From assembly GCF_042186555.1 (NCBI RefSeq), contig NC_133333.1:66843555-66907554 (forward strand): a DNA stretch of 64,000 nt, given 5' to 3'. Source of the stretch: Aquarana catesbeiana (taxonomy: Eukaryota; Chordata; Amphibia; Anura; Ranidae). Positions 44,297 through 56,295 of the stretch are shown piece after piece. The notes below the pieces were generated by a model. That model had not been told where the DNA came from. It was given only the letters and a program-made list of their open reading frames with translations, and made no database searches. Numbering within the stretch: the first letter of the stretch is position 1; the number at the start of each line of letters is the position of its first letter. Made by a program: the position numbers and the translations under genes.

Positions 44297-46196
44297 TATA
44301 GCTAAATGTAGCTTAATGTAGCTTAATGTGTAATAAAGTGCCTAAACCTTAATCAATTGCCCTGAAACTTTGCACAGCCTAAGATCTCAACTTCCCAAAG
44401 CTATCCAAGAAGTTTCATGCGATTTGGTGTTCCACAAGGCAAACTAGGGACATTAAACTTGTTTTTTGGGGAGATTAATGTGGCTTAACATACAAAAGAG
44501 ACATTAAGTGTTAACCAATTTCCCCCAAACTTCACACAATAGAAGACTCTATCCATGCCAACATATTCTGAAAAGTTCAGCTCATTTGGTAAATCACATC
44601 AAAAGTTATTCACATTAAGTTTTATTTTATAATGCTAAAACATTTAATGTAAAGAGCTTAATGTACCATAATGTGCCTAAACCTCAATCAATTGTCTTCA
44701 AACTTTGCACAGCCTAAGTTCTCAACTTCTCAAATCTATCCAAGAATTTTCAAGCGATTCGGTGTACCACAAGGCAAACTATGGACATTAAGCTTGTTTT
44801 TTGGAGAGCTTAATGTGGCTTAACGTACAAAAAAACCCTTAAAGTGGATGTAAATCCAAATTTTTGTTTTTGATGTCATAATGTAGAGCATAAGATTTCC
44901 TATTATTTGAGCCCAGTATTGCCACAAAAAGTTAATCCAGCTCTGAGCAATCCTCTTTTATTGTTCAGTGAGATAAAACTTGACAAACAGAGAAAAACTT
45001 TGTCAAATCCTCCCCCTTACTGTGAGTGACAGGTGATTTACATATCTCGTGCACTAGCCTAAGACATGCATTATTTTTTAATTCCCACCCCCACTCCTTT
45101 CTTCAGCAGCTCTGCAAGGATTGGCTGTTCCACACCTCAGCATGATTTGGCATGCTGAAGTCAAGTGGTTACTTTCCTGTCTTTTCACTGGATGTTAGAG
45201 ATCATAGCAGAAGTTCAGTGTAATAAATACACAGGAGAAAATGTATATTACCAAGAGGAGTGTAGAGGTGGGCGGGGAGTCTACTGGCATCACGACTCCA
45301 CCCACCGAGCTCCAGACAACAGACCCACTCACAGAATTTGCAGTTTTTAGGGTCTCATAACAGACAGAGGGGAGACATTTGACAGGTAAAGATACATGCA
45401 GGAGGTATGTATATCCTTATAGATAACCCCTATGGCAGTAGTTTAGAAAGGATGACATTGGGTTTACATCCACTTTAAGTGTTAACCAATTTCCCACAAA
45501 CTTCACACAATAAAAGACTCTATCCATGCCAACATATTCTGAAAATTTAAGCTCATTTGGTTAATCACACCAAAAGTTATTCACATTAAGCTATATTTTG
45601 CAATGCTAAAACATTTAATGTGAAAATGGCTTAATGTAGCTTAATGTAGCTTAATGTAGCTTAACGTGTAATAAAGTGCCTAAACCTCAATCAATTGCCC
45701 TGAAACTTTGCACAGCCTACGATCTCAACTTCCCAAACCTATCCAAGAAGTTTCATGCAATTCAGTGTTCCACAAGGCAAACTAGGGACATTAAGCTTGT
45801 TTTTTTGGGGAGCTTAATGTGGCTTAACGTACAAAAAAGACCTTAAATGTTAACCAATTTCCCCCAAACTTCACACAATAGAAGACTCTATCCATGCTAA
45901 CATATTTTGAAAATTTCAGCTCATTTGGTAAATCACATCAAAAGTTATTCACATTAAGCTATATTTTATAATGCTAAAACATTTAATGTAAAAAGCTTAA
46001 TGTACCATAATGTGCCTAAACCTCAATCAATTTCACTGAGACTTTGCACAGCCTAAGTATTTACCTTTCCAAACCCATCCAAGAAGTTTCATGTGATTTG
46101 GTGTGCCACAAGGCAAACTAGAGACATTAAGCTTGTTTTTTGAGAAGCTTAATGTGGCTTAACATACAAAAAAGACCTTAAATGTTACTATTTCCC
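44297..46196. repeat. ~330-bp satellite, right part
   Basis: Continuation of 33860-35083, with tttgcacagcctaag at about 44376, 44707, 45706 and 46046. One TTAA MITE interrupts it. Confidence 0.9.
44839..45478. mobile_element. TTAA MITE in satellite
   Basis: Ends ttaaagtggatgtaaatcca / tgggtttacatccactttaa, TTAA on both sides; inserted in a satellite TTAA (gacc|ttaa|atgttaacc in intact units). 640 bp, non-coding. Confidence 0.85.
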
Positions 46197-46628
46197 CCAA
46201 ACCTTGCGTCCTCCTCACAGTGTTCAGCTAAAGCTACAAGTTAGTGTAGTGCGCCCTCTAAACAGTGTTCAGCTAAAGCTACAAGTTGGTTTAGTGTGAC
46301 CTCTGCACAGTGTTCAGCTAAAGCTACAAGTTAGTGTAGTGCGTCCTCCCTCACAGTGTTCAGCTAAAGCTACAAGTTAGTGTAGTGCGACCTCTGCACA
46401 GTGTTCAGCTAAAGTTACAAGTTAGTGTAGTGCATCCTGTGAGCAGTGTTCAGCTAAAGCTACAAGTTAGTGTAGTGCGACCTCTGCACAGTGTTCAGCT
46501 AAAGCTACCTGTAGAAGGTTGGTGGTGTTTCCCTGATCCTATCACTACCGCAGGCAGCTAAATTATTTACACGTTAGTGTAGTGCGACCTCTGCACAGTG
46601 TTCAGCTAAAGCTACCTGTAGAAGGTTG
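46197..46628. repeat. hAT-type minisatellite, left piece
   Basis: Reverse orientation of the array at 10606-11700 (cacagtgttcagctaaagct units, about eight). Continues at 60157 after insertion B. Probably the remains of a second copy of the hAT element on the opposite strand. Confidence 0.85.
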
Positions 46629-46854
46629 CACAAGTGTTTTCCCCGCACCAGGTTGTATCCAAACCAGGTATAACCTGAATGTTGCTCTCCAGAGTTGAAA
46701 AGCCCCAGGTGCTGGCTAATGCTAATCCATGTTGTGAGGGAAGAAAAAAGTCCGGACAGCCGCACACCAGGAGAATATAATCCAACAAAATTTCTTTATT
46801 GTAAAATCAGGAACAAATCATATACAAAGCACCATGGATAGAATGTACAGATAA

Positions 46855-46900
46855 TCAGCTAACGCGTTTCACGCTCTGCGGAGCGCTTACCCATAGCTAA
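46855..46900 (-). ncRNA. Hammerhead-like motif, insertion B left arm
   Basis: Minus-strand reading ttagct, ATGGGTA, stem GCGCTC/GAGCGT with loop cgca, GAAACGCGTT, agctgat. Mirrors the right-arm motif except for one core base. Confidence 0.45.
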
Positions 46901-48042
46901 CAATAATAAAAATGAAACCACATATATACCATTTATCATGAATCATGTGACCAAGTGGTAAATCTAAAATGCAGAACAGCTGAGATCTGATTGTGAAGGG
47001 TATGAACATTGGTCAGTGGTTGATGAGTACAGGGGTGAAAATCCCTGTGAGTGCAGGGTGTATATGTGTAAGCAGCGGCAAAATGTAGAAAAAAGGAACC
47101 AGTTATATAAAATGCTATATAAGCATGTAAGACACATAAAGTACATATGAAGAATGATAAAAAAAAAGTGAAGAAAGGGGCTATATTTGGATTAAGGTGA
47201 AAAATAAATGATGAAAAGTGAATAAAAAGACTGAAAAATCTTAATGGGTAGTGAATGCTGGTGTAAAAATAAAAATAAATATAAATTACACCAGAAAAGA
47301 AAATAGGAACAATGCGTGTGAAGTGTGTTTGGGGGGTGAAGGAAAAAGAAAAATATGGGGTTTCTGTGTATGCAAACAATATCGCAATAATGTGATATTG
47401 ATGCTGTGTATGGATATTGTGAAACCAAAAAAGAAGAAATTATTATATGTATATATATATATATAACAGTGGTTATCTGATAGTAAAAAAAGTGATGTGA
47501 TATTGTGGAAAGTGGAAGTCCCATAAGGAATGTTTGCTTAATGTGTCAAAAGACCATGAATATGTGTGTGTTTCATGTGTGTGAATGAACTCTATGACCA
47601 GGATGTATGTGAATATAATAAACATGTGTTTTAATTCTGTTTATAAAATACATGGTCATATAGAAAAAGGGGGAGGGGGAAAAAACACATACATGCACAT
47701 TTCCAATGTTCCCAATAAAAACAATGCTAATATATCAGAATTGAATACATTTGTGTCCACATGTGAATTATTCTGGTGCGTAACATCAATTTTCTGTAAA
47801 TTGTGAAAATGAAGCACCTTTCCTAAAGAAACGAAAAAGGAGGGGGAAACCTTCATCAATTGACATGTGAAGACATATATTAGTACCGTAAATAACATAT
47901 TATAGACACTATCATGATAAAAATTATTGTAGTGAGCATGAAAACCATGCTTATAACAAAAACAACTCCATATTTTTCAGTGTGTACATAAAAAACCTAT
48001 AAACTAGGCACTTACATGCACAAACTAATGTTTATATATTTC

Positions 48043-48145
48043 CTGACAGACTCCATGGCAGCCTACGTATGGGTTAATCCCGCCTCTCATACCTCATAGG
48101 ACCCCACTCCCATAAATCTTTGCTTCTGGTCAGAGACCGTGTTCC
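48043..48145. repeat. DIRS left inverted terminal repeat
   Basis: ctgacagactccatggcagc... to ...gagaccgtgttcc, mirrored at 55024-55127 with a few differences. Confidence 0.9.
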
Positions 48146-48991
48146 TTTTTTGTCCTCCTCCTAGGACCAAGGTGTATCTCTTACCTTGTGAAGTTTATTG
48201 ATCCAGTCCTGGTGGTTTGCACGTGTTTTGATGGCAATGGCGGTGTCTTACTGAAGTCCAGCTTCCCCAGCTATTAGCAGGGCTGACACAAGGGGTTCAT
48301 TACGATGCCTTGAAGAGCTTATTAGACCAGCCATTGGCTGGGAAGCGGCAACTTGGCCAATCGTCCCAGCTATTAGCGGGAGGCCTCCTCTTACAATACC
48401 CCGGTCGGGCGGTGAGCGCTCTCTTAGCTCCCAGTCCCAGGACGGATCTCGTTGGGTGCCGTGGTAATGTATGCCCTTCTGTTTTTTCTGATATATGTCA
48501 GCCTGTTTTTATGTGTTGTCTTTTGTTTTGTAGCTCCGTTTGTTTCAGTGGCCATGGCGGCTAGGACGCATCTGCGTTCCAGTCCGCTGCTTCCCCGCTC
48601 TGAATGCGCAGCTGCGAAGTCTCAATTGAGATCGAGGCTTGGTTCGCACCTGCACAGTCCGGGTGAGATGGCGGCAATCGCGCATGCGCGCGAGCGCCGT
48701 GGAACGGCGTAAGTCACAGCGTAGGAACGCTGCGGCCGCGATGACGTCATCGTCGGGCGGCAGATTCAAATAGCTGTCAGATACAGCTATTAGTTGGGTT
48801 GCTCTCACCGCTCAGGCAGCAGGCTTCCCTGTGTCCATTTTTCTGATTTCTAAGGTAAGGGGTTTGTTGTACCTTCTTGTAACTGGGCTTTTCTTTTAAA
48901 AAAAAAAAAAAAAAAAAGAGAGAGAAAGAAAAATCTATTTATTTATTAGTTTTCTTATTGAATTTGTTTTCAGTCTTTTGACTCTGTTGCC

Positions 48992-49035
48992 ATGGATGTG
49001 TCACCGCCCCCTAGTGGCCAACCCTTACACTGCAG
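48992..49035 (+). CDS. Possible short first exon of DIRS Gag
   Basis: ATG at 48992, frame MDVSPPPSGQPLHC, donor tgcag|gtagg. Acceptor cttcag at 49116-49121 leads into an SR-rich frame. Tentative. Confidence 0.3.
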
Positions 49036-49210
49036 GTAGGATGAAAGTATTTTTATATTTCATTCTGCCTGTATTGTTTGGGGTATTATTTAGGAGCAAA
49101 GTATTCTTTTCTTTCCTTCAGCCCTTCTAGGTCTGAACCGCAGCTATCGGCACACAAAGAAAAAGACCAGTCTAGGTCACAACATCACCAGTCCACGTCA
49201 GGTTCTAAGA

Positions 49211-50461
49211 CGTACTAGGTCATCCTCCAGACACTGCAAAGAGGGGTCAAGATCTAGGTCCAGTCATCATTCTCCCCACCATGCCAGCCGCTCTGAGAGA
49301 AAAGCTTGCTGGGGATGTAAAACTCAAGTCCCAGAGGGTAAATCTCTCTGTGAGTTGTGCTATTCTAGAGCTACGAAGGAAAGAGGAGCTGGGGACCAGC
49401 AAGTAGAAGCTCTGGTTAGGAAAGTGGTCCAAGAATCTCTTAACAAAGTGGATTTTGACCGGGCAGTAATTCCTCCTTCAATTATAGCTCCAGTTGTTGA
49501 AGAAACTGAACCCGAAGTTCCGGGTCCATCTCAACATAGTCTCTCTTTGAGTGGTTCCTCGGACAGCGAGGCAGAGACGAATGAGCCTGGTGCAGGTTTT
49601 GACTTCTCCCTGGTTCCACAGTTGGTCAGAGCAGTTAAAGACGCATTGAGATGGGAAGAACCAGTAGAGGCACCCTCTAAGCAGAGGAAATACTTTAAAC
49701 ATCTTAAGAAGGATCGCCCAAATTTCCCCTTCCTGGGTGAGCTGGGCGAAATTATCTCAGATGAATGGGGTAAGGTTGAAAGGAAAAACTCTTTAATTTC
49801 CAAGATAGCAAAGATGTATCCATTCAAGAGTGATGAAGTAAAACATTTTGAATCAGCACCCCTTATCGATGCAGCTCTCATGAGGCTGGTGAGACATGTT
49901 ACGCTCCCTCTAGAGGATACTGTCTCTTTCAAGGATGGTTTGGAGAGGAAGATTGATACGGACTTAAAACGTATTTATATCAGGGCGGGTATGGCTTGTA
50001 AACCAGCTCTGGCCCTTGCAGCTTTGTCTAAAGCGATGGAGTCCTGGACGGACGATGTGGGTGCAGCTTTAGGAAGTGTGTCTGAAGACTTATTCAAGAG
50101 CTCTCCAGTACATGAGCTGAAGCTGGCATCGGTCTTCCTGGGGGAAGCATCCATTGACATTATTCGTCTTGTGGAACGTGTCATGCTCTCGTCAGTTACA
50201 GCAAAACGCGCCCTATGGTTACGCCCATGGGTTGCAGACCCTGCCTCTAAACAAGCATGGTGCAGGATTCCATTTGAGGGTTCTTCACTCTTTGGAAATA
50301 AGCTTGATTCTGCCATTCCCCGTGCTACTGGGGGTAAATCAGGCTTCTTACCCCAGGACCATCGTATCCTAAACCAAAGAAGAACTCAACCTAGGCAAGA
50401 GCCAGAGCGCACTAGAGATGCTCGCTGCTACAGACCTGGCCGTGAGTTTAGAAAAAACTGA
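49211..50461 (+). CDS. DIRS Gag-like protein
   Basis: Open for 417 codons. N-terminus SR-rich (RTRSSSRHCKEGSRSRSSHH), then a zinc-ribbon-like CWGC...CELC (49307-49360), an acidic serine stretch, a helical core (RPNFPFLGELGEIISDEWGK, LIDAALMRLVRHVTLPLEDT) and a basic C-terminus. The block IPFEGSSLFGNKLD with ATGGKSGFLPQ is characteristic of DIRS Gag as I know it. Upstream, the SR-rich reading shifts by one base near 49208, so the N-terminus is uncertain. It would coat the element RNA. The stop comes just before the pol frame. Confidence 0.75.
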   Translation, partial: RTRSSSRHCKEGSRSRSSHHSPHHASRSERKACWGCKTQVPEGKSLCELCYSRATKERGAGDQQVEALVRKVVQESLNKVDFDRAVIPPSIIAPVVEETEPEVPGPSQHSLSLSGSSDSEAETNEPGAGFDFSLVPQLVRAVKDALRWEEPVEAPSKQRKYFKHLKKDRPNFPFLGELGEIISDEWGKVERKNSLISKIAKMYPFKSDEVKHFESAPLIDAALMRLVRHVTLPLEDTVSFKDGLERKIDTDLKRIYIRAGMACKPALALAALSKAMESWTDDVGAALGSVSEDLFKSSPVHELKLASVFLGEASIDIIRLVERVMLSSVTAKRALWLRPWVADPASKQAWCRIPFEGSSLFGNKLDSAIPRATGGKSGFLPQDHRILNQRRTQPRQEPERTRDARCYRPGREFRKN

Positions 50462-51233
50462 AGGAGAGGCCAGCCTTCCGGCCAAAAATCCTCAAAGTCA
50501 GCCCCATCAGGAGGACGGGAGACTTCCAAGTCCTTTTGATATGGCGCCTGTCCAGACGGAGCAAGTAGGGGCTCATTTACTCCGGTATCAGCACGTCTGG
50601 GCAGCCTCAATTCAAGATTGTGTAAAAGAAGGTGCAGCGCTAGAAATAAAAAATAAAAAATATAATAAACTTCCAGGGACAAGATGCGGAGATGTCAATG
50701 AAACTAAAAAACATATAGTCCTTCAGTAAAACATACAGTCCTATGATTCATAAATGAAAAAAAGCACTAATAATGTCCAAGTTATTCAGTGAGTATCCAC
50801 CACACGTGACAGCATGCCGATAAAGTGATTGATGAGTGTGCCCGACACCGATACAATGAGTGGCCTCTCACCTGATGACCGGGACCCTTTAGTTATAGAG
50901 GGTCAATAAGGCATTCCCATAAGGGTCAAACAACAGGAGATCCTATTTCTGATGTTGACATTCCGTCAGGAGACACTGGGCTGTGGGTGAGGATGGCTCT
51001 GGGCTGGGCTGTGGGTGAGGATGGCTCTCACATGGCATATGCAATGTAAAAGGACAAAAATAGTGCTCTCTGTATGTTCCAATTTATTAAAATAACTAAA
51101 AGATATCACTTACAAAAATGGCACTTCACAAGTGCCAGGATGAGCACAGCAAAGATTACAGGGTACCGCCGTGTAGAGACACGGAGTGGAGCATGCGCGG
51201 TAGCAGCGGGTGATGTCACGCCGTTACGTTCTG

Positions 51234-51269
51234 GACGCGTTGCGTCCCAGTGGGCGGGGACTTCTTCAG
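51234..51269 (-). ncRNA. Hammerhead-like motif, insertion C left arm
   Basis: Minus-strand reading CTGAAGA (intact core heptamer), extra A, five-pair stem GTCCC/GGGAC, GCAA (GAAA with one change), CGCGTC. Closest of the set in stem and first core; the A-to-C change in GAAA should impair cleavage. Confidence 0.5.
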
Positions 51270-51277
51270 CTGATCTG

Positions 51278-51313
51278 CTGAAAAAGTCCCCGCCCACTGG
51301 GACGCAACGCGTC
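51278..51313 (+). ncRNA. Hammerhead-like motif, insertion C right arm
   Basis: CTGAAAA, stem GTCCC/GGGAC, GCAACGCGTC. Helix I possible: ctg before the core pairs with cag after the putative cleavage base. Confidence 0.45.
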
Positions 51314-52154
51314 CAGAACGTAATGGCATGACGTCACCCACTGCTACCGCGCATGCTCCACTCCGTGTCTCTACACGGCGGTACCCTGTAATCTTTGCTG
51401 TGTTCGTCCTGGCACTTTTGAAGTGCCATTTTTGTAAGTGATATCTTTTAGTTATTTTAATAAATTGGAATATACAGAGAGCACTATTTTTGTCCTTTTA
51501 CATTGCATATGCCATGTGAGAGCCATCCTCACCCACAGCCCAGCCCAGAGCCATCCTCACCCACAGCCCAGTGTCTCCTGACGGAATGTCAACATCAGAA
51601 ATAGGATCTCCTGTTGTTTGACCCTTATGGGAATGCCTTATTGACCCTCTATAACTAAAGGGTCCCGGTCATCAGGTGAGAGGCCACTCATTGTATCGGT
51701 GTTGGGCACACTCATCAATCACTTTATCGGCATGCTGTCACGTGTGGTGGATACTCACTGAATAACTTGGACATTATTAGTGCTTTTTTTCATTTATGAA
51801 TCATAGGACTGTATGTTTTACTGAAGGACTATATGTTTTTTAGTTTCATTGACATCTCCGCATCTTGTCCCTGGAAGTTTATTATATTTTTTATTTTTTA
51901 TTTCTAGCGCTGCACCTTCTTTTACACATTTTAACTAAGGGATTTGATTGTTTGACCCTGGTGTACAGCTGCTTTGTAGTTTTTTGCATACACGCGCTGA
52001 TTTATTTATTTAATTTTGCTCGATTCAAGATTACTGGACCGTCAAAACGGTCTCCTCGGGTCACACTTGGGTATTCAACAGTCCACCCATACACCAGTTT
52101 GTGCCTACGGTCCTTCCGCACTCAGAAGAGAAAAAACAAATACTTCTATCATAT

Positions 52155-52612
52155 GCAGATTAACTGATTGCCCAGGGGGCCGCCATTCAGGTTCCATCAG
52201 AAGAAAGATTTCTAGGGGTTTATTCCCCCTTTTCATGGTCCTCAAAAAGAATGGCTCCTGGAGGCCAGTAATCGACTTGACACATCTGAACTCCTTCATC
52301 AAGAAGGAAAAATTCAAGATGGAAACCCTGCTGACAATCAGACAAACAGTACAACCAGGAGATTGGCTGGTCTCCATAGACCTGAAAGACGCCTACTTTT
52401 ATGTGCCGATCGCAAAAGAATTCCAGAGGTATTTCCGATTTGCAGTAGACCAGAGGCATCTCCAATTTACATGTCTCCCATTCAGGCTCACAACATCGCC
52501 TCGAGTGTTTTCGAGGCTCTTATTGGCTGTGGTGGCACTAATCCGGGTCAGAGGTATTCGGTTACACCATTATTTGGACGACCTACTCCTGCTGTCACAA
52601 GACAGGGAATAG
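52155..52612 (+). pseudogene. DIRS reverse transcriptase domain
   Basis: About 150 codons of RT: FMVLKKNGSWRPVIDLTHLN, GDWLVSIDLKDAYFYVPI (first catalytic Asp), RYFRFAVDQRHLQFTCLPF and HHYLDDLLLLS (YLDD box). Typical DIRS/gypsy-type RT. The frame starts right of palindrome C and stops at 52612; the following 500 bases are in shifting frames, so the protein is broken. Upstream pol sequence lies left of the palindrome. Confidence 0.9.
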
Positions 52613-53139
52613 ATGTTGTCACATCGAGATCAAGTCATCTCTACCCTGACAGAGTTCGGTTGGCTATTGAACAGAGAGAAAAGTCATCTAGTTCCCACAC
52701 AGACTCTAATATTCCTCAGAGCCCAAGTCAACACGGTGGAGAGCACATCTCTCTGCCTCTGGAGAAAATTCCGGTGATTCGGGAGAGAATTCGCCTAGCA
52801 TTGTCATCGCCTCTTCTCAGAGCCTCACAGTGTCTAAAGATAATTGGCACCATGGTAGCCACAGCCCCCATGGTGAGGTGGGCGCAATGGAAAATGCGGC
52901 CCTTTCAGAAGGGGTTCCTCTAACAATGGGATCCAGGGTCTCGAGACCATCTTGTGCGGGTAACCACCTCCATGCGGGAGAGCCTCCCCTGGTGGCTGCA
53001 GCGGAAAAATCTCCTCAATTGCCATTCCATAGCACCTGTCTCCTGGATTAGGGTGACAACGGATGCAAGCAACAGAGGTTGGGGCGCTCTCTGCCTGACG
53101 GAGGTAGCCTAGGGCAGATGGGACTTTCCATCCCAAGGG

Positions 53140-53850
53140 GTGGTCTCAAATGTCCTGGAGCTACGAGCCGCCTTCCGGGCCCTCCAAGCCTTTCTCCATC
53201 TGATATCAGGAGCCTCAGTCCTCCTGAGATTAGACAACACGACCGCAGTATCATATATCAAGAGACAGGGGTGCACCCGCAGTCTCTCCTTGCTGAGGGA
53301 AGTAAGCCCGATCATGTCCTGGGCCCAGACGAACTTGACGAATCTATCGGCTGTTTATCTCCCGGGAATTCAAAATGTCCAGGCGGACTTCCTTTCAAGA
53401 GTCACCCTGGACAACAACGAGTGGTCCCTCCACACCGAAGTTTTCAACTGGGTCCTGTCTCTAGGGATGATGCCGGAAGTAGATCTGTTTGCATCCCCTT
53501 GCAACTTCAAGCTGGAGAAATATTACACGAGGTGTCGTTGTCCCCAGGCCTTCGGAGTGGATGCCTTGACGGACCAGTGGAGATTCCACAGGGCTTATGC
53601 CTTTCCCCCGGTTCCAATCATTCTTCGGTTTCTATCAAGGCTCAGGTGGGAGGATGTCGAAGTATTGGCAATTGTCCCGTTTTGGCCCAACAGGCCATGG
53701 TTTCCTCTCCTGATGCAGCTCAGTTACCGAGAGCCGGTCCCTCTCCCGTCCAGACCAGATCTCCTGTTGCAGGGAGCGTCTCTTCAACCATGCCCATCCC
53801 ATCTCCATCTGATGGCTTGGTGGTTGAGAGGGGAAGGTTGGAAGCACTAG
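53140..53850 (+). pseudogene. DIRS RNase H and following domain
   Basis: LRAAFRALQAFLHLIS, VLLRLDNTTAVSYIKRQG (RNase H Asp) and YLPGIQNVQADFLSR (RNase H Asp), then EVDLFASPCNFKLEKYY, FGVDALTDQW and VPFWPNRPWFPLLMQL, the block DIRS papers call methyltransferase-like. 237 codons open, not joined to the RT frame. Confidence 0.8.
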
Positions 53851-54840
53851 GATGTCCAAGTACAGCTATTGCTACATTGTTGAATGCCAGGAGAGCGGGC
53901 ACCAACAGAGTGTATCAAAGGATTTGGGCGAAGTTTGCCGACTATGTGGCTTCCACCAATGGTTCCTGTAATAACCCAAGGATTCAGGATATTCTAGGTT
54001 TTCTACAAACTGGCCTAGATTTGTCCTTATCGGTTAGTTCCTTGCGGGTCCAGGTTTCTGCAATCTCGGCCTTCACAGGCGTATCATGGGCCAGACACCC
54101 CCTTACTAGACAGTTCTTCAGGGGAGCAATAAGGCTTAGGCCTCAGAGAAAAACGAGATTTTCTAAATGGGATCTTCCTCTCCTCTCAAATCTTGGATTT
54201 CTTCTCAGGAAAGGAAATACGGCATATGGATCAATCATCGATTAAAGAGCTTTCTCTCAAAGTGGTTTTTCTAGTGGCCATAACATCGGCCAAGAGGGTT
54301 TCCGAAATTGGTTCCTTAGGATGCAAAGAACCATTCCTTACCTTCTTCCCAAATCGAGTGGTCTTGATTCCCATGTTGGGATCGAATCCAAAAGTAACAA
54401 CCGTCTTCCATGAGAATCAGGAGATTGTCCTTCCTACATTCAGGTCTAATGTTCACCCTCTGGATGTTGGGGAGGTTCTAAAACAATACCTAGAAGCCAC
54501 AGCTTCCTTTCGCCAGTCTGATCACCTGTTTGTTCTCTTTCATGGCAAAAACAAGGGATCACAGGCTTCCTCTAGAACCATCGCAGCATGGATCGTTCAG
54601 GCCATTCAATGGGCTTATAGGTCTAAGGGTTTGGCTCCTCCAGAGGCAGTAACCGCTCATTCTACCAGGAGCGTCTCTACATCGTGGGCAGCATCCCAGC
54701 ATGTCTCTCCGGAAGTAATCTGTAAAGCGGCCTCATGGTCATCAATTAACACTTTTATGACGCACTATTGTGTAGAACCGGCTTCTTTGTCTTCGGTTAA
54801 CTTTGGTTTGCACGTATTATCTGTTGATGGTGCCAATTAA
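53800..54840 (+). pseudogene. DIRS tyrosine recombinase, frameshifted
   Basis: N-terminal SAM-like part in one frame to about 54190 (TNRVYQRIWAKFADYVASTN, LRVQVSAISAFTGV), the catalytic part in another from 54193: ITSAKRVSEIGSLG (first Arg), HSTRSVSTSWA (HxxR) and FMTHYCVEP (Tyr). Tyrosine recombinases integrate the circular DNA form of DIRS. A single frameshift near 54190 separates the halves. Stop at 54838-54840, just before the internal complementary region. Confidence 0.85.
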
Positions 54841-54879
54841 ACCTTTTTTCTTTATCCAGCAATTACCCACCCGGGTGTG

Positions 54880-55127
54880 TATGGCTAGTTATTTCCCATA
54901 CGTAGGCTGCCATGGAGTCTGTCAGGAAAACGGAAAATTTATATCAAATACTTACTGTAATTTTCCTGATGGACTCCGTGGCAGCAGGAGTTCCCTCCCA
55001 TTTGCTGGAGTAGGCTAAGTTACGGAACACGGTCTCTGACCAGAAGCAAAGATTTATGGGAGTGGGGTCCTATGAGGTATGAGAGGTGGGATTAACCCAT
55101 ACGTAGGCTGCCATGGAGTCCATCAGG
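54880..55127. repeat. DIRS internal complementary region and right terminal repeat
   Basis: cccatacgtaggctgccatg occurs at about 54887 and again at about 55098; the mirror of the left end begins at 55024 (cggaacacggtctctgacc). Together these give the template arrangement used to complete DIRS ends. Confidence 0.8.
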
Positions 55128-55167
55128 AAAGGAAAATTATGGTAAGTATTTGATATAAATTTTCCAT

Positions 55168-56295
55168 TTTGTGTATCTGTGTGTGCACAGGTGAAGGTCG
55201 CAATTAACGGGAGAAAAACTTTCCATGCCAATAACCTTGTGCGCATGCATTCACACAGAGACCGTGCTTGTTAGGACTCTAATTTTCTATAAATGGTGAA
55301 AAAAACTTTTATTATAAAAATTACGTGTACATATACTGATTAAGGTAAAAAACCATATAGAAAAATGTATATTTGTCCTAAACCTGAATCAACAAATCAT
55401 GGGAATACTAAAGAATATTTATTTGTTAATTACATTCATCTTGTTTAAAGCTTGGATTCCCAGAGATCAGGATAAAAGGAAGAACTCTCACGAAATGACG
55501 TATGTTTTTGAAGAGAAAAGAGTAATGGACATATTTATGTGAAAGCCTCGAGAGGTGTTAATCAAAATAATTACCGGATGTATTGAGTTAAACCCTGCCG
55601 AGTATTAAGGTTGTCTAGGTATTCAAATATATCAAAATATATTAAGTAGTATTTTAACATAAACTTGACAACCCCAACAAACGATTATGTGACTGGATGA
55701 GACTATGTCGGTGCTAGTGGAGAATATAGTAAAACTTCGCTGTAAGCATAACGGCATATGAATGGTTTTAAAAGGGATACCATTTCTCCACAAAGCTGTG
55801 AGTGAATATCGCTGTGTCAATGGTCTCTTAGCGGTCAGTAAATGTGTTGCCTTGATTACGATTCATATCTAGCCTTTAATCCAGGTGTGGAAAAACATCA
55901 GAGGGCTTTAAGATGTTACAAACATTGTGTCACTATCTTGGAAGACAACAAGATGTCTAAGTAAATACCATCGATCAATAAACGCAATAAAGCTGTATGC
56001 AAAAGCATGCAGCTAAAAATGTAGCTAAAATAATTCAGTGAAAATGTAACTAGATGGCTATGTCTATGAGTAAGGCGATCTATAGTTACACTAAGGAATG
56101 AAGAGTGTGACAGACCTCATAGAGCTGAGCGAAAATCCATGTCATATGTGTCAAGCTTTGTAAAAAATAGTAACCATTAAACAAGGGTATTACTGTGTCT
56201 ATGTGTGTGGTCAAAGTGAAAAAAAAAAGTGAAACTAGAGGATAAACATGTGTGTGTAAAAGCGGACTCAAAGTGAATATGGATCGCTGTGGCGA
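55168..56295. other. Palindrome B, inner left arm
   Basis: Non-coding; mirrored by 56296-58080. The centre is a hairpin, atggatcgctgtggcg / acacagcgatccat near 56290. Confidence 0.7.

Larger units (their letters stand above)
50610..52032. mobile_element. Palindromic insertion C with 10-bp TSD, in DIRS pol
   Basis: attcaagatt stands at 50610-50619 and 52023-52032. Insert 50620-52022: palindrome 50620-51927 (gtgtaaaagaaggtgcagcg and mirror, centred near 51273) and a 95-nt tail (51928-52022). Arms carry ACGCGT (51235-51240, 51307-51312) and AATAAA facing outward (51459-51464; mirrored 51083-51088). Non-coding. It interrupts the start of the DIRS RT frame. Same architecture as A and B. Confidence 0.8.
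48042..55167 (+). mobile_element. 7.1-kb DIRS retroelement
   Basis: Inserted in the left arm of palindrome B: the mirror arm near 58080 reads acacaaatatataaacatt without it. Ends are inverted repeats of about 100 bp (48043-48145, 55024-55127), with an internal complementary region (about 54880-55020) repeating the end sequences, as in DIRS elements that circularise and integrate with a tyrosine recombinase. No target duplication, as expected. Encodes a Gag-like protein, RT, RNase H and recombinase. Its pol region is split by palindrome C and has several frameshifts, so it is inactive. Confidence 0.9.
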
